Assembly: GCA_003663535.1 (NCBI GenBank)
Contig: QMUE01000027.1
Location: 1-10,709 of the forward strand
Length of the DNA: 10,709 bases
Direction of reading: 5' to 3'
Source: Thermococci archaeon
Lineage (GTDB): Archaea; Methanobacteriota_B; Thermococci; Thermococcales; Thermococcaceae
This document shows positions 6,163 through 10,709 of the stretch, piece by piece. The translations under genes were made by a program, and so were the position numbers. Numbering within the stretch: the stretch's first letter is position 1; every line of letters begins with the position of its first letter. The notes below the pieces were generated by a model. That model made no database searches and had not been told where the DNA came from. It saw only the letters and a program-made list of their open reading frames with translations.

Positions 6163-6984
6163 TCATAATCCCCCAAATTCCCAACTTCTCTTCCCTCTGT
6201 ATAGCAAGAATCCTATCAGGGCCACAATGCCTCCTGCCGTGATGATTGTCTTTATAATGATGGAACCCCAAAGCTTCTCCTTTTTTGCTTGCTCGATATA
6301 ACTTTGTTCGCTCTTTTGTGCTTGCTCTTCTAAGAGCGTTGATATTAGACTCTTATACTCGTTATTTTGTTGCTTCAAGAAGCTGTTTTCTCCCTTTAAG
6401 GAGTTTATAGTTTGCGTTTGATTTGCTATTTTTTCTTTCAGCTCTCTGTTTTCTTTCGTTAGATTATTAACTTGCGCTTGAAGTTTTGAGATATCTTGGG
6501 CTTTAGCCTCTTTGAGTTGCTTTTCAAGGTCAGAAACTCTGCGCTTGAGTGCTTTGTTTTCATCTTTCAATTGCTCTTTTTCTTCAGTTAGATTTTGAAC
6601 TTGCTCTTTGAGCTTTTGATTTTCTTTTTCAAGGTTTTCAATAAGGGTCTTGTTTGTGAGGATTCCAGGAGTGAACTTGACTTCAAAAGGATCCTTGCTT
6701 GAGATGTGAATGATCGCATAATCATTGAATGAACTCACGCTTATCTCGATGCCATTGACCTCCCTTTTTTCACCCTCTTTTATTAGAAATACCTCGCCTT
6801 CATGGTCAACAATTGCTGCTGTTACATTCGTGGATATGTCCTTGTCTATCTTAATATTCATATTATTTATATAGAGTTCATCGCCTGCATTGAGCTTACC
6901 GGTCCAGCTATATATGGCAAGTGCATTTCCCAATATACATATATATAATAATATGAATATTGATAATGCAAGTTTCCTCTTCAT
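6163..6984 (-). CDS. exported coiled-coil stalk protein with C-terminal membrane anchor (273 aa)
   Basis: A signal peptide (about residues 1-23: KRK then a hydrophobic core ending in ALA) is followed by a small beta-rich domain (about 28-106). A long coiled coil with clear heptads follows (about 113-235, rich in Leu, Glu, Lys, Gln and Asn), then one membrane span (about 240-262) and a basic cytoplasmic tail (RGKRSW). The expected topology is a stalk outside the cell carrying a distal beta domain. Five N-glycosylation sequons (N53, N111, N131, N174, N188) fit an extracellular location. It is the last gene of the large minus-strand unit. Its ATG lies two bases after the upstream stop, with GGAGGG serving as the ribosome-binding site. 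Function is unknown; a surface-projecting adhesin or channel spacer is inference. Confidence 0.82.
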   Translation of the reverse strand: MKRKLALSIFILLYICILGNALAIYSWTGKLNAGDELYINNMNIKIDKDISTNVTAAIVDHEGEVFLIKEGEKREVNGIEISVSSFNDYAIIHISSKDPFEVKFTPGILTNKTLIENLEKENQKLKEQVQNLTEEKEQLKDENKALKRRVSDLEKQLKEAKAQDISKLQAQVNNLTKENRELKEKIANQTQTINSLKGENSFLKQQNNEYKSLISTLLEEQAQKSEQSYIEQAKKEKLWGSIIIKTIITAGGIVALIGFLLYRGKRSWEFGGL

Positions 6985-6986
6985 CC

Positions 6987-7451
6987 TCAGCCCTCCGTTG
7001 GAGTGTTGGTTTCATCCTTCATGTTGAGTGTAATTATGAGAGTGAGTTCTCTCGGGCTTGTGATTGTGATTTTGGCGACGTAAGTGGTTGTGCCGGCCCA
7101 ATACTCCTCACCGATGATGTTCGTGCCGTCTTCGAGAGTAATGTTCATCGGCTCCCAATAAACTCCTTCTGTGGTTACAAAGAAGAATTTGGCTTTGTTG
7201 ATGTCGTAATCTGGAGCAATCTCGAAGTTTAGCTCTTGAATGACAAGTTTTTGGCCCACTTGGACTTGTTCTTCATATACATGCATGCTCGGAGCAGGTG
7301 CGGTTGTGTTGGTTTGATTAGTATAAGTGAATGTGTAAGTTTCATTTCCAAAGCTAAGGATGATGGCTCCTCCCTCTTGCCTTATACATCCTGCCGAAGC
7401 TACCATTAAGCTGATTAAGACCAAAAAGCTAACTTTTCTCAAAACGCTCAT
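6987..7451 (-). CDS. exported lipoprotein with beta-rich domain (154 aa)
   Basis: A lipoprotein-type signal (about residues 1-22) ends in ASAGC, so Cys22 is the probable lipidated residue. A Thr/Asn-rich linker (about 36-55, with sequons at N36, N45 and N48) leads into a beta-rich domain (about 58-143). Its opening 'VGQKLVIQELNFEI' resembles 'AGDELYINNMNIKI' in the neighbouring coiled-coil protein, so the two may share a domain. ATG at 7451 is chosen over GTG at 7460 because GAGGTGA lies five bases ahead of it and overlaps the upstream stop codon. It should sit on the outer face of the cell membrane. Exact function is unknown. Confidence 0.8.
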   Translation of the reverse strand: MSVLRKVSFLVLISLMVASAGCIRQEGGAIILSFGNETYTFTYTNQTNTTAPAPSMHVYEEQVQVGQKLVIQELNFEIAPDYDINKAKFFFVTTEGVYWEPMNITLEDGTNIIGEEYWAGTTTYVAKITITSPRELTLIITLNMKDETNTPTEG

Positions 7452-7461
7452 CCTCCTCACC

Positions 7462-7941
7462 TCAGTCCAATAGGCCTTTTATTTTGATCAGGCCTTCCTT
7501 ACGCTCCACATGAGCAAGGCCTGCGAAGATTTCGCTTGAGCCTTTCTTTATGTAGAGCTCAAAAACCCAATACAGCTTGCCGTTTTCCTCCTTTTCGTCC
7601 ATGCTTTCGATTTTGGGCTCGATTCTCATGTCGTATTGCTCGAGCTTTTTGTTGTAATCGGCGAGGTAATTGTATAATCTGTTTAAGGCCTCCTTCGCCG
7701 TGATTGGATAAGTTTCAAGGTAAGAGCCCTCGATTTTCACGATGTGCCCATCGCTGAAGCGCATGGTATCATTATAAACGATAAAGCCCTCAGTTGGATA
7801 ACCGAGCTCGTAAAGCCTCTCTTCTAACTCTGATTCGGCGAAAGTCGAAGTAGCGAAGTGAATCAAAAAAATTATTGCTAATGCAATGAAGATTCTCGAA
7901 ATAACACTGAAAAAAGAGGGATTAGAGTGGGAGGGCTTCAA
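7462..7941 (-). CDS. exported PepSY-like protein (159 aa)
   Basis: An N-terminal hydrophobic segment (about 15-35, ending STFAES) looks like a signal peptide or anchor. After it, residues about 77-157 have a PepSY-like outline: 'ITAKEALNRLYNYLADYN' helix, then GKLYWVFELYIKKGSSEIFAGLAHVERKEGLI, that is 'helix - Y.V.. - V....G.I'. PepSY domains occur in secreted protease inhibitors and in many uncharacterised exported proteins, and the match here is by eye only. The start is TTG at 7941, with GGGGGG about seven bases ahead; no ATG precedes the signal segment. It lies between the Ig-like surface protein and the lipoprotein and is presumably part of the same surface complex. Confidence 0.72.
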   Translation of the reverse strand: MKPSHSNPSFFSVISRIFIALAIIFLIHFATSTFAESELEERLYELGYPTEGFIVYNDTMRFSDGHIVKIEGSYLETYPITAKEALNRLYNYLADYNKKLEQYDMRIEPKIESMDEKEENGKLYWVFELYIKKGSSEIFAGLAHVERKEGLIKIKGLLD

Positions 7942-7954
7942 AGCTCAGCCCCCC

Positions 7955-8011
7955 TCAGCCGCTCTGTGGGAATACTAAGCTTGCAGTCTCGTTGGCATAG
8001 AACTCGAATGT
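7955..8011 (-). other. in-frame continuation beyond the stop of the Ig-like protein gene
   Basis: After the TGA at 8014-8012 the same frame stays open for 18 more codons (TFEFYANETASLVFPQSG) and then stops at 7957-7955. That second stop overlaps the ribosome-binding site of the next gene, exactly the pattern seen at the other junctions of this operon. The first TGA may therefore be a recent nonsense change, a sequencing error or a read-through site. The alternative is plain non-coding spacer of 70 bases. Confidence 0.4.
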
Positions 8012-8782
8012 TCACTCTGTTGGCAATCTTACGCTCTTTCCGCTCAAGTCGTAAGCTTCAACGTAGAAGTCAACGTAGTAGTATGTGGCATCGCCCGTGT
8101 TGTCGTCAATTGTCAAGGTAACCTCGTATGGGCTTGTGGTGAGGGTAACGTTGCTAAAGCTTGTAGCGTTTCCATCTGCTGTTATAGCATAGTAGAATAT
8201 TATTTCATCGATGGCATCATTGTCGCTTGCTGTTATTGTAAAGGTAGCGTTACCGGTTGTTGCGTTATAATCGACTGCGATTGTGCTTATTTCAGGTTCA
8301 AAGGTATCACTTACAGCAACGCTCTGATAGCCGGAGCTTGGATATCTGAAGACAAGTGTTGAATCATCCTGGAGGTATTGAACTTCAATGTAGTAATAAA
8401 CCGTATCTCCGAATGAGCTGTCGATTGTGGCCTCGTAAATGGTGCTATTTGTAGCTTTGCTTGCGGTTACGGCAGTGTAAGTTGCATTTGAAGGATCGGC
8501 AACGTTCAAAGCATAATAGACCTTAACGGCGCTTATGTTGAATTGGTCCTCATTCGCAAGCTCAAAGCTTACCTTGAGATCTCCCACTTCGAGAACCTCA
8601 GAGGTCAAGTTGAGCACGCCGAGCTCGTAAGTATCGCCTCCTCCTTCTGTGGTCTCATTGCCGTGAAGCCAACCGCTAAGGTCTATGAAGCCAAAGCTGT
8701 CGCTTGTGTAAGCCCAATACGCTATTCCAGCAAACAGCAAAACCAAACCGAGCGTTATTAACTGTCTTTCCTTCTTTCTCAT
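8012..8782 (-). CDS. signal-anchored surface protein with two Ig-like domains (256 aa)
   Basis: A short basic N-terminus and one membrane span (about residues 8-25) are followed by a Gly/Thr linker and two all-beta modules (about 50-155 and 160-256). Each has the strand pattern of Ig/FN3-like domains: 'VKVYYAL...YEATI...VYYYIEVQY' is mirrored by 'IIFYYAI...YEVTLTI...YYYVDFYVEAYD'. The second looks like a copy of the first. Nine N-glycosylation sequons (N42, N58, N82, N99, N112, N173, N178, N205, N211) point to an exposed, glycosylated ectodomain. The ATG is preceded by GGAGGTGA, which overlaps the stop of the tiny basic gene. The C-terminus may be shortened by an in-frame TGA (see 7955-8011). 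A surface or spike-like role is inference. Confidence 0.83.
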   Translation of the reverse strand: MRKKERQLITLGLVLLFAGIAYWAYTSDSFGFIDLSGWLHGNETTEGGGDTYELGVLNLTSEVLEVGDLKVSFELANEDQFNISAVKVYYALNVADPSNATYTAVTASKATNSTIYEATIDSSFGDTVYYYIEVQYLQDDSTLVFRYPSSGYQSVAVSDTFEPEISTIAVDYNATTGNATFTITASDNDAIDEIIFYYAITADGNATSFSNVTLTTSPYEVTLTIDDNTGDATYYYVDFYVEAYDLSGKSVRLPTE

Positions 8783-8789
8783 CCTTTAC

Positions 8790-8864
8790 TCACCTCCTTC
8801 TCCTCTTCCTTGTGGTTCTTTTCTTTCTACAACCTTTTTTTCTAACATTTCTCCTTCGAGCCAT
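8790..8864 (-). CDS. tiny Arg/Lys-rich, protamine-like peptide (24 aa)
   Basis: A 24-codon frame begins MARRRN and ends RKRRRR. It contains 11 Arg and 5 Lys out of 24 residues, one Cys (12) and no acidic residue. GGAGGTT lies six bases before the ATG, and the start is four bases after the previous stop. The TGA stop is embedded in the next gene's GGAGGTGA ribosome-binding site. It exactly fills an otherwise unexplained gap in a compact operon, so it is probably translated. Such composition is typical of nucleic-acid-condensing peptides (protamines, viral core peptides). A DNA- or RNA-binding role is inference. The alternative is chance coding of a purine-rich stretch. Confidence 0.65.
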   Translation of the reverse strand: MARRRNVRKKGCRKKRTTRKRRRR

Positions 8865-8868
8865 TTTC

Positions 8869-9108
8869 TCAACCTCCAAATACGCTTAACAAGCCCTCAA
8901 TCATTGAGGGCACTTCTTTGAGGAAGTTCACAAACACATCAAACAACGAAAGATCCTTCAAGAGCGCAAGAGCTCCGAGGATGTAGAACACTATTGCGAA
9001 TTTCTTGCCGATTAGAGCACCAATGAGGAATAATATGACTGCAAGGGCGAAGTATGGATGGTTTTGAGCAAATTCCATGAATGCACTGATTATTTCTTCA
9101 GCATTCAT
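8869..9108 (-). CDS. small helical-hairpin membrane protein, pilin- or capsid-like (79 aa)
   Basis: An amphipathic N-terminal helix (about 1-16) precedes two hydrophobic helices (about 19-34 and 37-51) joined by a very short Gly-Lys-Lys turn. An amphipathic C-terminal helix ends in VFGG. This size and hairpin layout match two known groups: VirB2/CedA1-type conjugation pilins and the major capsid proteins of spindle-shaped archaeal viruses. Neither is proven by residues I can point to. ATG at 9108 overlaps the upstream stop (ATGA), with GGAGGGAGG as ribosome-binding site. A longer frame extending to 9273 is only the shadow of the upstream gene. It lies immediately before the tiny basic peptide gene. 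Confidence 0.82.
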   Translation of the reverse strand: MNAEEIISAFMEFAQNHPYFALAVILFLIGALIGKKFAIVFYILGALALLKDLSLFDVFVNFLKEVPSMIEGLLSVFGG

Positions 9109-9443
9109 GCTTTCCTCCCTCCTCTCAATGCTAAAGCACCGAGAATTGCCGCAATGCTGAACGAAACGACTCCCTTGATCAATTCGAAGAGGGTGGTTTC
9201 TGGATCGCTTGTTATTGCGAGCATTGCTATTCCTCCGATAATCAAGAATCCTAAAGCGTCCCAAATTCCCCAATGATCCAAGTCTGCTATCCTGTAAACG
9301 CTAAAGCCCACGAGAGCCGATGGAATAAATAAGGCCCAAAAGCCCGTTAAGCCGAATAACTGCCCTACTGCGGTGATGTCTTCTTTAAAATAAAACACAC
9401 AAAGCAAGTATGCTGCAATTGTTACTGCAATCCTGCCGAGCAT
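9105..9443 (-). CDS. four-span membrane protein (112 aa)
   Basis: Unrecognised. Four hydrophobic segments are visible (about 3-19, 31-50, 59-77 and 87-106), with short loops and a basic C-terminal tail (RGGRKA), so both ends are probably cytoplasmic. GAGGTGATC seven bases before the ATG is a textbook Thermococcales ribosome-binding site that overlaps the upstream stop. The gene overlaps the next start by four bases. Its place between the large polytopic proteins and the hairpin protein suggests a component of one membrane complex. Confidence 0.8.
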   Translation of the reverse strand: MLGRIAVTIAAYLLCVFYFKEDITAVGQLFGLTGFWALFIPSALVGFSVYRIADLDHWGIWDALGFLIIGGIAMLAITSDPETTLFELIKGVVSFSIAAILGALALRGGRKA

Positions 9444-9454
9444 TGTTGATCACC

Positions 9455-9964
9455 TCATTTTCCAAACATTGCAAAGAGTGTCTTTGGATTGATTGCGGCA
9501 GCTAAATAAGCTCCACCAGTGGCAACTTGTGCAATTGCCCATAGCCAGAGGATTATTTCGTCATCCCCCGTCTCTGGTAGAATTATGTAAAGTGCATAAG
9601 TTGCAGCTGCGAGGACAATCCCTGTTGAGTAGGTTCCAAGAGACATTGATATTGTCCCTGCCATTACATAAAGAGTTCCGAAAAATGCAAGAACCGCAAT
9701 TATAAATCCCCCAAGCCAACTCATGTTGGTTTCTTTCTTGTACATCGCTTGGAATGCGCTTGTGTAGTCAAATTTGTCGCTTATTTTGTCCAATAACTCT
9801 ATTCCCACAACTACGAGAATGTTCGTTTGGGCTATTGCTGCAAAATACTCTTGAACTGTTGCATTGTTGCTTATCGCCCATCTTGCTATGAAGCCTCCTA
9901 AAATTACTACTATTGCTGTTTTAACCCAATAATTGCCTTGTTTAAGGTGTGTTAAATCCTTCAA
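9455..9964 (-). CDS. polytopic membrane protein, paralogue B (169 aa)
   Basis: About four to five hydrophobic segments (about 14-32, 44-58, 84-104, 111-129 and 136-157). It is a paralogue of the 173-aa protein encoded just upstream: both share a segment with AGTI (102-105 here), then P-x-TG followed by LWLW (139-142) and TGGAYL (149-154). The start is TTG at 9964, overlapping the upstream stop as TTGA, with GGAGGTGG seven bases ahead. No other family was recognised. Tandem paralogues of this kind often form hetero-oligomers in one membrane complex; that is inference. Confidence 0.8.
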   Translation of the reverse strand: MKDLTHLKQGNYWVKTAIVVILGGFIARWAISNNATVQEYFAAIAQTNILVVVGIELLDKISDKFDYTSAFQAMYKKETNMSWLGGFIIAVLAFFGTLYVMAGTISMSLGTYSTGIVLAAATYALYIILPETGDDEIILWLWAIAQVATGGAYLAAAINPKTLFAMFGK

Positions 9965-10482
9965 ATTATGCCACCTCCCACAATGGCAGGTAAAATAGTC
10001 AAGTAAGCTCCTCCAGTCACAATTGTTTCAGCGATCCAAAGCCAGAGAAGCCACTCTGATGTTCCAGTGTTTGGCATTAGAACAACTAATGCAACGACGC
10101 CAGCTGCAATGAGGTTTTCTGGTTGGATTGTTGCAAGGTTAAGTGTTATTGTGCCGGCAATAATCCATGTAAACATAAGAAAGAATATTGTTACCGCTCC
10201 TATTGCAAAGGTGAGCTTTTGAATTGGATTTTTGCCTCTGCCAAGCATTTTGTTGTAAAGCTTTCCAGTGTCTAATCCATAGTCAAAGATCATTCCAAGG
10301 ACGAGTGCTGAAAGGGGAATTGAAGCGTAGGCAGCGTTGAATTGGGCTATTGTAACGCTGTTCTTTTGAGCGTACCATGTGATTAGTGCCATAATTGCCG
10401 TAATGATTAGCCTAAAGCCAAGCTTTTCAAGGAACCATCCGCTTGCTTTTTCTCCAAAGCCTTTTTCTTTTTTATCAGCCAC
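9961..10482 (-). CDS. polytopic membrane protein, paralogue A (173 aa)
   Basis: A Lys-rich cytoplasmic N-terminus (MADKKEKGFGEK) is followed by about four to five hydrophobic segments (about 22-38, 54-68, 90-112, 121-137 and 143-166). It has the same C-terminal signature as the downstream gene: P-N-TG, LWLW (146-149) and TGGAYL (156-161). It therefore arose by tandem duplication of the same ancestor. Similarity outside the C-terminal half is weak, so the split is old. The start is GTG at 10482 with GAGGTGGTGA six bases ahead, overlapping the stop of the gene before it. Unrecognised beyond that. Confidence 0.8.
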   Translation of the reverse strand: MADKKEKGFGEKASGWFLEKLGFRLIITAIMALITWYAQKNSVTIAQFNAAYASIPLSALVLGMIFDYGLDTGKLYNKMLGRGKNPIQKLTFAIGAVTIFFLMFTWIIAGTITLNLATIQPENLIAAGVVALVVLMPNTGTSEWLLWLWIAETIVTGGAYLTILPAIVGGGII

Positions 10483-10494
10483 GTTTTCACCACC

Positions 10495-10709
10495 TCAGAG
10501 GCTTATTCCAATCATGGGCCCAAACCAGTAGAGGCCCACTAAAACTAAAGCCACAAGAGCGCCAACACTACCAAAGAGTTGCTTTGCTATCCAAACTGCG
10601 AGAATTGAGAGTGCAATCTTGAGCAAGAATGGTAAGAGCTCGCTTAAATCACTCCAATCACTCGGGAAGTTGCTTAAGAATGAGCTTAATCCTCCTTTGT
10701 ATTGTGAAA
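10495..10709 (-). CDS. hydrophobic membrane protein, C-terminal part (partial)
   Basis: Only the last 70 codons are inside the window. The frame is open to the right edge, and no well-supported start is visible. After a polar stretch containing FPSDWSDLSELL there are two hydrophobic helices, roughly LPFLLKIALSILAVWIAKQLFG and VGALVALVLVGLYWFGPMIG without the flanking residues, and the protein ends GISL. The TGA stop overlaps the GGTGGTGA ribosome-binding site of the next gene, so it belongs to the same operon. The two-helix C-terminus resembles the layout of the 79-aa hairpin protein, but no sequence similarity is claimed. Confidence 0.65.
   Translation of the reverse strand, partial: SQYKGGLSSFLSNFPSDWSDLSELLPFLLKIALSILAVWIAKQLFGSVGALVALVLVGLYWFGPMIGISL

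Noticed and set aside
6027..6271. Open frames on both strands across the 5996-6162 intergenic region
   Set aside because: They have no ribosome-binding site, unnatural composition, and run as shadows into the coiled-coil gene.
8012..8014. Selenocysteine or other recoding at the in-frame TGA
   Set aside because: No recoding stem-loop was apparent and Thermococcales are not known to use selenocysteine. A mutation, sequence error or true stop is simpler.
8869..9273. 134-aa version of the hairpin protein with a basic N-terminal extension
   Set aside because: The extension is the out-of-frame shadow of the four-span protein gene. The internal ATG at 9108 has an excellent ribosome-binding site and an ATGA overlap.
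9560..9580. LPETG motif (residues 129-133 of the 169-aa protein), resembling a sortase signal
   Set aside because: It lies between two membrane segments in mid-protein rather than near the C-terminus, and the paralogue has MPNTG there. It is better explained as a loop of the shared signature.

Overview
The window looks like a stretch of a mobile genetic element (integrated plasmid or provirus-like element) from a hyperthermophilic euryarchaeon, most likely Thermococcales (Thermococcus/Pyrococcus). The reasons are strong GGTGAT/GGAGGTGA ribosome-binding sites, archaeal BRE/TATA promoters, oligo-T terminators, Lys/Glu/Ile-rich proteins, a lipobox protein with a Thermococcales-style signal peptide and many N-glycosylation sequons. 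No housekeeping gene, tRNA, rRNA, transposase, integrase, replication gene or CRISPR array was seen. The order is inferred from style, not from a database match.

Left part (1-3651), mostly plus strand. A small minus-strand alpha/beta protein (76-303) is divergent from a one-span membrane peptide (386-592), followed by an Ig-like, C-terminally anchored protein (619-1203). A three-gene plus-strand cassette follows: a membrane-anchored coiled-coil protein with a transglutaminase-like Cys-His-Asp domain (1355-2377), a two-span membrane protein with a long helical tail (2397-3191) and an acidic all-helical protein (3217-3651). The promoters before 386 and 1355 share an identical 16-bp core, so the two units may be co-regulated.

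Middle part (3653-5995), minus strand. One operon encodes a HerA/FtsK/VirB4-class P-loop ATPase (4685-5995), an unrecognised soluble protein (3970-4674) and a small charged protein (3653-3955). A 167-bp intergenic stretch (5996-6162) separates it from the next unit. It contains a candidate promoter and a 12-bp near-perfect inverted repeat.

Right part (6163 to beyond 10709), minus strand. At least ten genes lie in one very compact unit in which most stop codons overlap, or sit within a few bases of, the next ribosome-binding site or start. In transcription order they encode: a hydrophobic protein (partial); two paralogous polytopic proteins (173 and 169 aa); a four-span protein; a 79-aa hydrophobic helical hairpin; a 24-aa Arg/Lys-rich peptide; a signal-anchored, heavily sequon-bearing protein with two Ig-like domains; a secreted PepSY-like protein; a lipoprotein; and a stalk-like coiled-coil protein with a C-terminal membrane anchor.

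Taken together, an inner-membrane assembly, a tiny pilin- or capsid-like hairpin protein, a protamine-like peptide, several surface proteins and a HerA-class motor suggest a machine that moves or packages DNA across the membrane. Two readings fit: an archaeal conjugation/T4SS-like (Ced-like) apparatus, or a membrane-containing virus or vesicle particle module. The module resembles in style what is known of pT26-2/TKV-type Thermococcales elements, but that link is from memory and unverified.
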